Counted from the stretch's first letter, positions 1 to 9,226 are shown. The stretch is DNA of 64,000 nucleotides from Burkholderiales bacterium C2 (GCA_005503085.1 SCOI01000006.1:124001-188000), one strand, 5' to 3'. The notes: a model not told the origin generated them from the letters alone. Numbers and translations: made by a program.

Positions 1-162
1 CTGGGTCAGCTGGCAGGCCAGGCCGGCGTCTCGACCAGCGAGGCCGGTGCGCAGCTGAGCCAGTGGCTGCCGCAAATCGTCGACCAGCTGACGCCCAACG
101 GTCAACTGCCCAGCGGCGGCGTGGATCTGGGCGGGCTGCTGGGGCAGTTGCTGCGCCGCTGA
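1..162 (+). CDS. YidB family protein, C-terminal part
   Basis: The window opens inside a gene; the last 53 codons are present and end at a TGA at 160-162. The visible protein contains the motif LSQWLPQIVDQLTPNGQLP followed by a Gly/Leu-rich tail ending in LLRR. This matches the C-terminal end of the YidB (DUF937) family, whose members end in a conserved 'P..VD.LTP.G.LP' block. YidB-like proteins are small and cytoplasmic, of unknown biochemical function. The start and most of the gene lie outside the window. The next gene runs in the opposite direction and ends 4 bp downstream, so the pair is convergent. Confidence 0.8.
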   Translation: MGQLAGQAGVSTSEAGAQLSQWLPQIVDQLTPNGQLPSGGVDLGGLLGQLLRR

Positions 163-166
163 GCGT

Positions 167-1009
167 TCAGCAGCTGCGCCGCCAGTCGGTCTCGATGAAG
201 CGCAGCACGCTGTCCTCGTGGTGGGGGCCTATCACCGCATGGGCCTCCTGCTTGACCTCGGCGATCGCGTTCTCGACCGCGATGCCGCGATGTGCGGCAC
301 GCAGCATGGTGATGTCGTTGACCTGGTCGCCAAACACGACGATCTCGCGCTCGTGCAGGTCGTAGCGCTGGGCCAGGGTCTTGATCGCCTGGTCCTTGGT
401 CGCGCGCCGGTCATGCAGGGTCAGCCAGGGCCAGCCGGGGCGGTAGAGGTCATCGGCCAAATGGATGTCGATCGCGTCACCGGCCAGGGCCTGGATCTCG
501 GCCATCAGCGCCCGCATCGGCGCCTCGCGCTCGATCAGAATCATCGTCACCACCGGGTCGACCAGCTCGGCACCGATATTGTCGGTGTGGCGCAGCCGCG
601 GGTCGCCGTTGTGCTGGCGCTGCTCGACGAAGTCCAGCTGGGCTTCGTTGTGCACCGACTGCCAGAACAGGCGGTCGCCGCGCGGCCCGTAGGTGGCCGC
701 AAAAGGCATGAAGCCGCGCCTGCGCATCAGCGCGAAGATGGCCTGGGCCAGGGCCGGGTCCATCGCATGGACCAGCTCGTGCTGGCCGCTGCTCATCTCG
801 CTGATATAGGCGCCATTGGCCGAGATCACCGGCAGGCGCAGCGGCAGGTCACCGAGGATGCGGGCGATCGACGAGACATGGCGGGCGCTGGCCACCGTGA
901 AAGACAGGCCCTCGTCCAGCAGCCGGACCAGGCCGGCGCGGGTGAACGCGGACAGCTCGGCCTGCGGGTTCAGCAGCGTGCCGTCCAGATCCGAAACATA
1001 AAGCGTCAC
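167..1009 (-). CDS. Cof-type HAD-IIB phosphatase
   Basis: A 280-residue haloacid dehalogenase-type hydrolase, probably a cytoplasmic phosphatase acting on small phosphorylated metabolites (sugar phosphates, PLP or FMN in family members). Motif I is DLDGTLL with the nucleophile at D7 and the acid/base at D9. Motif III is the Lys in TKDQAIKTL near residue 195. Motif IV is GDQVNDITML. The length fits the Cof/YbiV group, which has a large C2-type cap between motifs. It starts with GTG at 1009, overlapping the TGA of the upstream PhoH gene in a 4-bp GTGA (1006-1009), so translation is probably coupled. Substrate cannot be told from sequence. Confidence 0.88.
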   Translation of the reverse strand: MTLYVSDLDGTLLNPQAELSAFTRAGLVRLLDEGLSFTVASARHVSSIARILGDLPLRLPVISANGAYISEMSSGQHELVHAMDPALAQAIFALMRRRGFMPFAATYGPRGDRLFWQSVHNEAQLDFVEQRQHNGDPRLRHTDNIGAELVDPVVTMILIEREAPMRALMAEIQALAGDAIDIHLADDLYRPGWPWLTLHDRRATKDQAIKTLAQRYDLHEREIVVFGDQVNDITMLRAAHRGIAVENAIAEVKQEAHAVIGPHHEDSVLRFIETDWRRSC

Positions 1010-2721
1010 AGGACCTCGGAAGCGAAATCGGCCAGACGCGAGCGTTCGCCACGCGCCAGCGTGATGTGGCCGCTATGGCCCCAGCCCTTGAAGCGGTCGA
1101 CGGCAAAGGTCAGGCCCGAGCTGCCCTCGGTCAGATAAGGCGTGTCGATCTGGGCCAGATTGCCCAGGCAGACGATCTTGGTGCCGGGGCCGGCACGGGT
1201 GATCAGGGTCTTCATCTGCTTGGGGGTCAGGTTTTGCGCCTCGTCAATGATGACGAACTTGTTCAGGAAGGTGCGGCCGCGCATGAAGTTCAGGCTCTTG
1301 ATCTTGATCTTGCTGCGCACCAGATCATTGGTGGCGGCGCGGCCCCACTCACCGGAGCTGCTGTCGCCGCGCGCCAGCACCTCCAGGTTGTCGTCCAGCG
1401 CACCCATCCACGGGCCCATCTTCTCTTCCTCGTTGCCGGGCAGGAAGCCGATGTCCTCGCCGACCGGCACGGTCACGCGGGTCACGATGATCTCGGAGTA
1501 GCGGCGCTCGTCCAGCACCTGCTGCAGTCCGGCTGCCAGTGTCATCAGGGTCTTGCCGGTGCCGGCGGTGCCGGTCAGCGTGATGAAGTCGCAGTCCGGG
1601 TCCATCAAGAGGTTCAGCGCGAAGTTCTGCTCGCGGTTGCGCGCGGTCACGCCCCAGACCGAGTTCTTCTGATGGCCGTAGTCCTTCAGGGTGCGCAGCA
1701 CGGCGCTCTTGCCGGTGATCTCGGTGACCTTGGCATAAAGCGGCGCGGCGCCGGGGGCTTCCAGATAGATGAACTCGTTGATCAGCAGCGAGGGCACCAG
1801 TGGACCGCTGATGCGGTAGTAGGTGATGCCGCCTTGCTGCCAGCTCTCCATGGTCTTGCCGTGGCGGTCCCAGAAGTCAGCCGGCAGCGCCTGCACGCCG
1901 GTGTAGAGCAGGTCCGAGTCTTCTAGCGTCTTGTCGTTGCGATAGTCCTCGGCGGGCAGGCCCAGCGCGCGGGCCTTGATGCGCATATTGATGTCCTTGG
2001 ACACCAGCACCACCTCGCGGCCGGGCTGCTGGCGCTGCAGCGCCTGCACCACGCCGAGGATCTGATTGTCTGCCTTGCCCTGCGGCAGGCCTTGCGGCAG
2101 CGGCGTGTCGATCAGCCCGGTCTGGAAGAACAGCTTGCCACCGGCCTCGCGGTGGCCGGTGTGGTCCAGCGGCAGGCCCTGGGCCATTTCCTCCAGCGTG
2201 CTGCTTTGCAGGCTGGCGGCCAGCGCATCGAGGTCGCGGCTGACCTGGCGCACATTGCGGGCCACCTCGGTCATGCCCTTCTTGTGGCCGTCCAGCTCTT
2301 CGAGCGTGATCATCGGCAGATAGATGTCGTGCTCCTCGAAGCGGAACAGGCACATCGGGTCGTGCATCAGCACATTGGTGTCCAGCACGAAGAGCTTGGC
2401 CGGGCCGGCGATACGCGGCTTGGCGGCGGCCTTGGGCTTGGCGGCTTTCTGAGGGGCCGGTGCCGGGCTGGGCGTGACCAGGGCCAGGCTGGGCTGCGGG
2501 CTCGGCGCGACGGCCGGCGCCTGCTTCCTGGCCGCAGACCTGGTCGGCGCTCTGCTCGGCGCCTTGGTCGGGGATGCCACGACGCTGGGCGCGGCCATCG
2601 TCTCTATCGCCGCGGCGCGGCTGGGAATCGCTTGGGGTGTTTTGCTGACCGCCAGCGTGGAGGCAAAGGCGGAGGGCTCGAGGAGGCTGGCGCGTTTGGT
2701 CGGAGGCTTGGGCAGTGGCAT
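1006..2721 (-). CDS. PhoH family protein with N-terminal PIN domain
   Basis: A 571-residue fusion of a PIN ribonuclease-like domain and a PhoH-type P-loop ATPase. Residues 1-100 are Ala/Pro-rich low complexity and probably disordered. The PIN domain (about 105-240) starts with KLFVLDTNVLMHD and has acidic residues typical of the metal site (VLDTN, ITLEELDGHKKG). The ATPase (about 330-571) has Walker A TGTAGTGKT and Walker B FVIIDEAQNLTPKQ. PIN-PhoH proteins (YlaK/PhoH2 group) are sequence-linked RNA helicase/ribonuclease candidates. It is followed by the HAD phosphatase with a 4-bp overlap. A hairpin terminator at 2797-2820 separates it from the peroxiredoxin gene upstream, so its promoter should lie in 2722-2796; I see no clear one. 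Confidence 0.92.
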   Translation of the reverse strand: MPLPKPPTKRASLLEPSAFASTLAVSKTPQAIPSRAAAIETMAAPSVVASPTKAPSRAPTRSAARKQAPAVAPSPQPSLALVTPSPAPAPQKAAKPKAAAKPRIAGPAKLFVLDTNVLMHDPMCLFRFEEHDIYLPMITLEELDGHKKGMTEVARNVRQVSRDLDALAASLQSSTLEEMAQGLPLDHTGHREAGGKLFFQTGLIDTPLPQGLPQGKADNQILGVVQALQRQQPGREVVLVSKDINMRIKARALGLPAEDYRNDKTLEDSDLLYTGVQALPADFWDRHGKTMESWQQGGITYYRISGPLVPSLLINEFIYLEAPGAAPLYAKVTEITGKSAVLRTLKDYGHQKNSVWGVTARNREQNFALNLLMDPDCDFITLTGTAGTGKTLMTLAAGLQQVLDERRYSEIIVTRVTVPVGEDIGFLPGNEEEKMGPWMGALDDNLEVLARGDSSSGEWGRAATNDLVRSKIKIKSLNFMRGRTFLNKFVIIDEAQNLTPKQMKTLITRAGPGTKIVCLGNLAQIDTPYLTEGSSGLTFAVDRFKGWGHSGHITLARGERSRLADFASEVL

Positions 2722-2790
2722 GAGGTGTGGAGCAGGCCGCGTTTACGGTCTGGAGGTCAAAGGCAAAAGATAGATGTCCGGGCCGAAAAA

Positions 2791-2820
2791 GCAAAAAGCC
2801 GCACAGGCTGCTGTGCGGCT
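2791..2820 (-). terminator. Intrinsic terminator (minus strand)
   Basis: A perfect 10-bp stem (AGCCGCACAG / CTGTGCGGCT at 2797-2806 and 2811-2820) with a 4-nt loop. On the minus strand it is followed by two T runs (about TTTTTGCTTTTT). It lies 165 bp downstream of the peroxiredoxin stop and upstream of phoH, so it would end the peroxiredoxin transcript. Confidence 0.75.
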
Positions 2821-2920
2821 TTCGGGGTGCTTGGCTTCACGGCTCTCGGGCATGGAGACCATTATGCACAAAGCCCTGCATCGCCCGATGTCGGTGCTGC
2901 AGCGCGGCAAAGATGCAACA

Positions 2921-2952
2921 AAGCCGGCCCGAAAGACTTTTCCGGCCGGCTT
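2921..2952 (-). other. Hairpin downstream of the peroxiredoxin gene
   Basis: A 9-bp inverted repeat (AAGCCGGCC at 2921-2929, GGCCGGCTT at 2944-2952) lies 32 bp past the peroxiredoxin stop codon. The minus-strand tail is only weakly T-rich, so it may be a transcript-end stabiliser or weak terminator preceding the stronger one at 2791-2820. Confidence 0.45.
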
Positions 2953-2983
2953 CGCGTGGATACTGCAGAGCTCGCCGTAAGGT

Positions 2984-3463
2984 TCAGGCGGCTTCCTTCT
3001 TGAAGGACTTGACGGCCTTCAGCACCTCGTCGACATGGCCGGCGACCTTGATGCCGCGCCACTCGGCACGCAACACGCCGGCGGCGTCGATCAGGAAGGT
3101 GGAGCGCTCGATGCCCTTGACCTTCTTGCCGTACATGATCTTGTTCTTGACCACGCCGAACATATGGCAGAGCTTCTCTTCGGTGTCGGCGATCAGCTCG
3201 AAGGGCAGTTCCAGGTTCTGCTTGAACTTGTCGTGCGACACCATATTGTCGCGCGACACGCCCAGCACCACGGCGCCGGCCTTGACGAAGTCCTTGTGGC
3301 GGTCACGGAACTGCATCGCTTCGGTGGTGCAACCCGGCGTGTTGTCCTTCGGGTAGAAGTACAGCACCACGGCTTGACCGAGAAAGGCTTGCGGTGTGAA
3401 CTTCACGCCGCCGGTGGCAAGAGCTTCAATGTCCGGGAGAGGTTTGTTGAGCGCTGGCGTCAT
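2984..3463 (-). CDS. bcp: Peroxiredoxin, Bcp/PrxQ type
   Basis: A 159-residue thiol peroxidase that reduces hydrogen and organic hydroperoxides in the cytoplasm using thioredoxin-type reductants. The peroxidatic cysteine is C45 in DNTPGCTTEA. The position that carries the resolving cysteine in E. coli Bcp (residue 50) is Met here; another cysteine, C99 in EEKLCHMFG, could serve instead. The ATG at 3463 is chosen because it gives the usual N-terminus (MTPALNKPLPDIEAL); a longer reading from TTG at 3508 would add 15 non-conserved residues. It stands alone between an Mth938-domain gene and two terminator-like hairpins. Confidence 0.9.
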   Translation of the reverse strand: MTPALNKPLPDIEALATGGVKFTPQAFLGQAVVLYFYPKDNTPGCTTEAMQFRDRHKDFVKAGAVVLGVSRDNMVSHDKFKQNLELPFELIADTEEKLCHMFGVVKNKIMYGKKVKGIERSTFLIDAAGVLRAEWRGIKVAGHVDEVLKAVKSFKKEAA

Positions 3464-3579
3464 GTGGCGTTCTGTAAAGATGTGTGCCCGGGTGGGCATA
3501 GCCGCCAATTATACGTTGAACCGCAAGCCCTCTTGTCGCCACTGAGGGGGATTGCCAGCATAGCGGGTTTGGCCGCCTC

Positions 3580-3957
3580 TCAGGGGCGTTCTATCAACAA
3601 GGCGGCCAGGATCGTGCGACTTTCACTGGCCAGCACGTTGTAAGTGCGGCACGCCGCGGCCAGATCCATGGTTTCGACGCCGATGCGCGCGGCAATCAGG
3701 CTGCGGTAGAGCGACGGGCGGGCAAAACGTATCCGAGCACCGCTGCCGAAGATCACCAGCTCGGGCTTGAGCGCCAGGATCTGTTCGAAATGCGCTTCGC
3801 TCAGATCCTCGAAGCGCGCCAGGCCCCAGGCCTGCACCTCGCCGCGCCAGGGCACCAGCAGGCTCTCGCCATGCTGCTGGCCATTGACCCAGACGTTCTG
3901 GCCGTCGTGGCGGGAGATGCTGTTGCCGCCTTGCGGCTCGTCAAGTTGGAACTTCAT
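3580..3957 (-). CDS. Mth938-like domain protein (DUF498)
   Basis: A 125-residue single-domain protein of the Mth938/DUF498 fold, the bacterial relatives of the mitochondrial complex I assembly factor NDUFAF3. Recognisable features are the central LKPELVIFGSGARIRFARP, typical of the family, and the C-terminal AACRTYNVLASESRTILAALL. Family function in bacteria is not settled. It is divergent from alaA, with about 89 bp between the two starts, so both promoters must be within 3958-4046. Confidence 0.85.
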   Translation of the reverse strand: MKFQLDEPQGGNSISRHDGQNVWVNGQQHGESLLVPWRGEVQAWGLARFEDLSEAHFEQILALKPELVIFGSGARIRFARPSLYRSLIAARIGVETMDLAAACRTYNVLASESRTILAALLIERP

Positions 3958-4046
3958 GCTGTTGTGCGGGCGCTGTCGGCCGGGGCGGGTGCAAACCCTG
4001 TGTTTAAATTCTACGTTTGCAGCCCCAAGCCCCCAGGAGTCCCGTC

Positions 4047-5273
4047 TTGAAGCCCATCGCCAAGTCCAGCAAGCTGGCCAATGTCTGCTACGACATCCGC
4101 GGACCCGTGCTCGACAAGGCGCGCCAGATGGAGGAAGAGGGGCAGAAGATCATCAAGCTGAACATCGGCAATATCGCCGCCTTCGGCCTGGAACCGCCGG
4201 ACGAAATCGTCCAGGACATGATACGCAACCTGCCCGCTGCGGCCGGCTACACCGACTCCAAGGGCTTGTTCGCGCCGCGCAAGTCGGTGGTGCATTACTG
4301 CCAGGAAAAGCAGATCCATGGCGTCACGGTCGATGATGTGTACCTGGGCAACGGCGCCTCCGAACTGATCGTGATGGCGCTGAACGCCTTGCTGGACAAC
4401 GGCGACGAGGTGCTGCTGCCGGCGCCCGACTATCCGCTCTACACCGCTGCGGTGGCGCTGTCGGGTGGCAATCCTGTGCACTACATCTGCGACGAGAGCA
4501 GCGACTGGTTCCCCGACATCGCCGACATCAAGGCCAAGATCACGCCCAACACCAAGGCCATCGTCGTCATCAATCCGAACAACCCGACCGGCGCGCTCTA
4601 CCCTGAGAGTCTGCTGCGGGAGATTGTCGAAGTGGCCCGTCAGCACCAGCTGATCATCATGGCCGACGAGATCTACGACAAGACGCTGTACGACGGCGCC
4701 GTCCACACCAGCATCGCCTCGCTGGCCGACGATGTGCTGTGCCTGACCTTCAACGGCCTGTCGAAGAACTACCGCGCCTGCGGCTACCGGGCCGGCTGGA
4801 TGGTGGTGTCGGGCGAGAAGCGCCATGCCAAGGACTACATCACCGGTCTGAACATGCTGGCCTCGATGCGCTTGTGCGCCAACACACCGGGCCAGTTGGC
4901 GATCCAGACGGCCTTGGGCGGCTATCAGAGCATCAAGGACCTGGTCGCACCGAGCGGCCGGCTGTGCCGCCAGCGCGATCTCGCCTATGAGTTGCTGAGC
5001 CAGATTCCCGGTGTCAGCGTCGTCAAGCCGAAAGCGGCGCTCTATATGTTCCCCCGCCTAGACCCCAAGATCTATCCGATCGAGGACGACCAGCAGTTCG
5101 CCTACGAGCTGCTGGCCGAGGAAAAGGTGCTGATCGTGCAAGGGACGGGCTTCAACTGGACAGCCCCCGATCACTTCCGCCTCGTGTTCCTGCCCAATTC
5201 CGACGACCTGAAGGAAGCGGTGGGCCGCATCGAGCGTTTCCTGGCGCACTACCGCAAGCGTGCCGGGCGTTGA
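4047..5273 (+). CDS. alaA: Alanine transaminase-type PLP aminotransferase
   Basis: A 408-residue fold-type I aminotransferase most like AlaA, which makes alanine from pyruvate with glutamate as donor. The N-terminus KSSKLANVCYDIRGPV, the cofactor motif NPNNPTGALYP and the Schiff-base region NGLSKNYRACGYRAGW (PLP lysine in SKN) are all present. I chose the TTG at 4047 because AGGAG lies 7 nt upstream (4035-4039) and homologues begin with the same residues; an upstream TTG at 4017 lacks this. It is followed 29 bp later by hom, and its product alanine is separate from the aspartate branch that follows, so the operon groups general amino-acid synthesis. Confidence 0.9.
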   Translation: MKPIAKSSKLANVCYDIRGPVLDKARQMEEEGQKIIKLNIGNIAAFGLEPPDEIVQDMIRNLPAAAGYTDSKGLFAPRKSVVHYCQEKQIHGVTVDDVYLGNGASELIVMALNALLDNGDEVLLPAPDYPLYTAAVALSGGNPVHYICDESSDWFPDIADIKAKITPNTKAIVVINPNNPTGALYPESLLREIVEVARQHQLIIMADEIYDKTLYDGAVHTSIASLADDVLCLTFNGLSKNYRACGYRAGWMVVSGEKRHAKDYITGLNMLASMRLCANTPGQLAIQTALGGYQSIKDLVAPSGRLCRQRDLAYELLSQIPGVSVVKPKAALYMFPRLDPKIYPIEDDQQFAYELLAEEKVLIVQGTGFNWTAPDHFRLVFLPNSDDLKEAVGRIERFLAHYRKRAGR

Positions 5274-5302
5274 ACGAACCTAATCCAGAATTGAGATACC
5301 AG

Positions 5303-6613
5303 ATGAAAGCGATCAAAGTCGGCCTCTTGGGCATTGGCACCGTGGGCAGCGGCACCTTCAACGTGCTGCGCCGCAACCAGGAAGAGATTCGCGGCCGCGC
5401 CGGGCGGGGCATCGAGATTGCGATGGTGGCCGACCTGGATGTGGCACGCGCCAAGAGCATTGTCGGCGACAGCGTCGAAGTGGTCGATGATGCGCGCAAG
5501 GTCATCGCCAACCCCGAGATCGACATCGTCATCGAGCTGATCGGCGGCTACGGCGTGGCCAAGGCCCTGGTGCTGGAGGCGATTGCCGCCGGCAAGCATG
5601 TGGTCACCGCCAACAAGGCGCTGCTGGCCGTGCATGGCACCGAGATCTTTGCTGCCGCGCACGCCAAGGGCGTGATCGTCGCCTTCGAGGCGGCCGTGGC
5701 CGGCGGCATCCCCATCATCAAGGCGCTGCGCGAAGGCCTGACCGCCAACCGCATCGAATGGATCGCCGGCATCATCAACGGTACGACCAACTTCATCCTC
5801 TCGGAGATGCGCTCCAAGGGCCTGGACTTCGGCGTGGTGCTGAAGGAAGCGCAGCGCCTGGGCTATGCCGAGGCCGACCCGACCTTCGACATCGAGGGCG
5901 TGGACGCCGCGCACAAGGCGACGATCATGAGCGCGATCGCCTTCGGCATCCCGGTGCAGTTCGACAAGGCGCACGTCGAGGGCATCACCAAGCTGCAGGC
6001 CGCCGACATCAAGTACGCCGAGCAGCTGGGCTATCGCATCAAGCTCTTGGGCATCACCCGCCGCCGTGACAACGGGATCGAGCTGCGCGTACATCCGACG
6101 CTGATCCCGACGAATCGCCTGATCGCCAATGTCGAAGGCGCGATGAACGCGGTGGTGGTGCAGGGCGATGCCGTCGGCACCACGCTGTACTACGGCAAGG
6201 GCGCGGGGTCCGAGCCGACTGCCTCGGCCGTGATCGCCGATCTGGTGGACATCACCCGCCTGCACACCGCCGACCCCGAACACCGCGTGCCGCATCTGGC
6301 CTTCCGCCCCGATGCGATGAACGACACGCCCATCCTGGCCATGGACGAGGTGCAGACCGCCTTCTATCTGCGCCTGTGCGTGGCCGACCAGGCCGGCGTG
6401 CTGTCCAGCATCACCACCATCCTGGCCGAGAACGACATCTCGATTGACGCCGTGCTGCAGCGGGAATCGGCCGAGGGCGAGAAGCAGACCGACCTGATCA
6501 TCCTGACCCACGACACCGTCGAAGGCCGCATGAACAAGGCCCTGGCTCAGATGCAGGCGCTGACGACCGTGCTGGCGCCTATCGTGCGCATCCGCAAAGA
6601 GGAACTCGCCTGA
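5303..6613 (+). CDS. hom: Homoserine dehydrogenase
   Basis: A 436-residue NAD(P)H-dependent enzyme converting aspartate semialdehyde to homoserine, the branch step towards threonine and methionine. It has an N-terminal Rossmann motif GLLGIGTVGSGTF, the catalytic core with NGTTNFILSEM and EADPTFDIEGVDAAHK, and a C-terminal ACT domain (about 350-430, starting FYLRLCVADQAGVLSSI) expected to sense threonine. The ATG at 5303 gives the family length; the TTG at 5270 would only extend it through the end of alaA. Its TGA overlaps the ATG of thrC (TGATG), indicating coupled translation. Confidence 0.96.
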   Translation: MKAIKVGLLGIGTVGSGTFNVLRRNQEEIRGRAGRGIEIAMVADLDVARAKSIVGDSVEVVDDARKVIANPEIDIVIELIGGYGVAKALVLEAIAAGKHVVTANKALLAVHGTEIFAAAHAKGVIVAFEAAVAGGIPIIKALREGLTANRIEWIAGIINGTTNFILSEMRSKGLDFGVVLKEAQRLGYAEADPTFDIEGVDAAHKATIMSAIAFGIPVQFDKAHVEGITKLQAADIKYAEQLGYRIKLLGITRRRDNGIELRVHPTLIPTNRLIANVEGAMNAVVVQGDAVGTTLYYGKGAGSEPTASAVIADLVDITRLHTADPEHRVPHLAFRPDAMNDTPILAMDEVQTAFYLRLCVADQAGVLSSITTILAENDISIDAVLQRESAEGEKQTDLIILTHDTVEGRMNKALAQMQALTTVLAPIVRIRKEELA

Positions 6614-8004
6614 TGAAGTACATCAGCACCCGTGGCGACAAGACCGAACGCGCTTTCTGCGAGATCCTGCTCGAAGGCCTGGCGCCCGATGGTGGGCTCT
6701 ATCTGCCCGTGCAATATCCGAAGGTCGATGACGCGACGCTGACCAAATGGCGCGGCCTGGCCTATGCCGATCTGGCCTTTGAGATCCTGTCGCTGTACAT
6801 CGACGACATCCCGGCCGAGGACCTGCGCGCGATCACGCGCCGCACCTATACCGAGGCCGTGTTCGGCACACAGCAGATCACGCCGCTCAAAGCCCTGGAG
6901 CCGGATCTGGCGCTGCAGGCCCTGTCCAACGGCCCGACCTTGGCCTTCAAGGACATGGCCATGCAGCTGCTGGGCCAGCTCTTCGAGTACGAGCTGGGCC
7001 GGCGCGGCGAGACGCTCAACATCCTGGGCGCCACCTCGGGCGACACCGGCAGCGCGGCCGAGTACGCGATGCGCGGCAAGGCCGGCGTCAATGTCTTCAT
7101 GCTCTCGCCGCACGGCCGTATGAGCCCCTTCCAGCAGGCCCAGATGTTCAGCCTGCAGGACGCCAATATCCACAATATCGCCGTCGAGGGCGTGTTCGAC
7201 GACTGCCAGGACATCGTCAAGGCGGTGTCCAACGACCTGGACTTCAAGCGTCGCCACAAGATCGGCACGGTCAACTCGATCAACTGGGCGCGCCTGCTGG
7301 CCCAGGTCGTCTACTACTTCGCCGGCTATCTCCAGGCCACGACGAGCAACGAGCAGAAAGTCAGCTTCACCGTGCCCTCGGGCAATTTCGGCAATGTCTG
7401 CGCCGGCCATGTGGCGCGCATGATGGGCCTGCCGATCGCGCAGCTGGTGGTGGCGACCAACGAGAACGATGTGCTGGACGAGTTCTTCCGCACCGGCGTC
7501 TACCGCCCGCGCGGCACGGCCGACACGCACGAGACCTCCAGCCCGTCTATGGACATCTCCAAGGCCAGCAACTTCGAGCGTTTTGTGTTCGATCTGCTGG
7601 GCCGCGATGGCGCGCGGGTCAAGGCGCTGTTCGGTGCCGGTGGGTTTGAGCTGAACGCCCAGGAGAAGGCCCATATCGCCGACTTCGGTTTCGTCTCCGG
7701 CTCCAGCCGACACGCCGACCGTCTGGCGACGATACGCCTGTGCCACCAGCGCTACGGCCAGCTGATCGATACCCATACGGCCGACGGCCTGAAGGTGGCG
7801 CTCGAACATCGCCAGCCCGGCATCACGATGCTGGTGCTGGAGACCGCGCTGCCGGCCAAGTTCGCTGCCACCATCCGCGAGGCGCTGGACATCGAACCGC
7901 CACGTCCGGCCGGTCTCGAGAACATCGAGGCCTTGCCCAAGCGCGTCACGGTGATGCCGGTCGATACCGGAGCCGTCAAAGCCTTCATCCAAGCCCATGT
8001 CTGA
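6613..8004 (+). CDS. thrC: Threonine synthase
   Basis: A 463-residue PLP enzyme that turns O-phosphohomoserine into threonine. The N-terminal FCEILLEGLAPDGGLYLP and the PLP lysine K113 in TLAFKDMAMQLLGQLFEY are family signatures, as is the phosphate-binding ATSGDTGSAAEYAM. Its length and extended N-terminal arm match the class I threonine synthases of proteobacteria. It begins inside the hom stop codon and ends 8 bp inside moeA, so hom-thrC-moeA are very tightly packed. Confidence 0.97.
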   Translation: MKYISTRGDKTERAFCEILLEGLAPDGGLYLPVQYPKVDDATLTKWRGLAYADLAFEILSLYIDDIPAEDLRAITRRTYTEAVFGTQQITPLKALEPDLALQALSNGPTLAFKDMAMQLLGQLFEYELGRRGETLNILGATSGDTGSAAEYAMRGKAGVNVFMLSPHGRMSPFQQAQMFSLQDANIHNIAVEGVFDDCQDIVKAVSNDLDFKRRHKIGTVNSINWARLLAQVVYYFAGYLQATTSNEQKVSFTVPSGNFGNVCAGHVARMMGLPIAQLVVATNENDVLDEFFRTGVYRPRGTADTHETSSPSMDISKASNFERFVFDLLGRDGARVKALFGAGGFELNAQEKAHIADFGFVSGSSRHADRLATIRLCHQRYGQLIDTHTADGLKVALEHRQPGITMLVLETALPAKFAATIREALDIEPPRPAGLENIEALPKRVTVMPVDTGAVKAFIQAHV

Positions 8005-9226
8005 GGCCATGCGTCCCGCGCTGCAAAGCCTAGCCGAGGCACTGCAGCGCCTGCTGGGCGCGGTCGAGCCGCTGGCTGCGGTCGACACGCTGCCGACCGC
8101 CGAGGCGCTGGGCCGGGTGCTGGCCGCCGATGTGGTCGCGGCCTTGGACGTGCCGCCGGCCGACAACACCAGCATGGACGGCTATGCGCTGCGCGCCGCC
8201 GATGTGGCAAGACCTGGCACGGTGCTGCCGGTCGCGCAGCGGGTGCCGGCCGGCGTAGTTGGCGCGGTCCATCAGCCCGGCACCGCCGCGCGCATCTTCA
8301 CCGGCGCGCAGATCCCGCTGGGCGCCGATGCGGTGGTGATGCAGGAGCAGTGCGAGGCCGTGGCCGGTGAAGGTCTGGGTACGGTGCGTGTCAACGCTGA
8401 AGTCAAGGCCGGCCAATGGATACGCCGCCGTGGCGAGGATGTGCAGCAGGGCAGCACGGTGCTGGCCGCCGGCCACCGGCTCGACGCAGCGGCGCTGGGC
8501 CTGGCGGCCTCGGTCGGCGCGGCCGTGCTGACGGTGGCGCGCCGACCGTGCGTCGCGCTGTTCTCGACCGGCGACGAGTTGGTGATGCCCGGTGAGCCGC
8601 TGAAGCCCGGCGCGATCTACAACAGCAACCGCTTCACGCTGCGCGGCCTGCTGCAAGGCCTGGGCTGCGAGGTCATCGATCTGGGCATCGTGCCGGACAA
8701 TCTGGACGCGACGCGCGCCGCGCTGCGCGAGGCTGCGGGCCGAGCCGATCTGATCATCACCTCGGGCGGCGTCTCGGTCGGCGAGGAAGACCATCTGCGC
8801 CCGGCCGTGCAGGCCGAGGGCTCGCTGGACCTGTGGCAGATCGCGATCAAGCCCGGCAAGCCCTTGGCCTTTGGCCGTGTCCAGGACGCCTGGTTCCTCG
8901 GCCTGCCCGGCAATCCGGTGTCCAGCTTCGTGACCTTTTTGCTGCTGGTGCGGCCGGTGATCCTGCGCCTGCAGGGCGCTGCCGTGCTGGCGCCGCAGCG
9001 CTACCAGCTGCGTGCCGATTTCGACTGGCCCCGGCCCGACCGGCGCCAGGAGTTTCTGCGCGTGCGCCTGAACGCGGCCGGTGGGCTGGAGTTGTTTCCC
9101 AACCAGAGCTCGGGCGTGCTGACCTCGGCCGTCTGGGGCGACGGGCTGCTGGACAACCCGTCCGGCCAGGCGATCACGGCCGGCGATATGGTGGCCTTCA
9201 TCCCGTTCTCGGAATTGTTGTCATGA
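7997..9226 (+). CDS. moeA: Molybdopterin molybdenumtransferase MoeA
   Basis: A 409-residue gephyrin-like enzyme that inserts molybdate into adenylylated molybdopterin. Domain order is MoeA N-terminal region with PPADNTSMDGYALRA, the MoCF-binding domain with FSTGDELVMPG and TSGGVSVGEEDHL, and the C-terminal beta-barrel domain ending FIPFSEL. The first ATG at 7997 lies inside the end of thrC; a second in-frame ATG at 8009 is an alternative. Its stop overlaps moaD (ATGA, 9223-9226). Association of moeA with the threonine genes is common in Burkholderiales. Confidence 0.95.
   Translation: MSEAMRPALQSLAEALQRLLGAVEPLAAVDTLPTAEALGRVLAADVVAALDVPPADNTSMDGYALRAADVARPGTVLPVAQRVPAGVVGAVHQPGTAARIFTGAQIPLGADAVVMQEQCEAVAGEGLGTVRVNAEVKAGQWIRRRGEDVQQGSTVLAAGHRLDAAALGLAASVGAAVLTVARRPCVALFSTGDELVMPGEPLKPGAIYNSNRFTLRGLLQGLGCEVIDLGIVPDNLDATRAALREAAGRADLIITSGGVSVGEEDHLRPAVQAEGSLDLWQIAIKPGKPLAFGRVQDAWFLGLPGNPVSSFVTFLLLVRPVILRLQGAAVLAPQRYQLRADFDWPRPDRRQEFLRVRLNAAGGLELFPNQSSGVLTSAVWGDGLLDNPSGQAITAGDMVAFIPFSELLS

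Noticed and set aside
2921-2952. Second intrinsic terminator after the peroxiredoxin gene
   Set aside because: The stem is good but the T run is poor; kept only as a hairpin, with the 2791-2820 site as the likely terminator.
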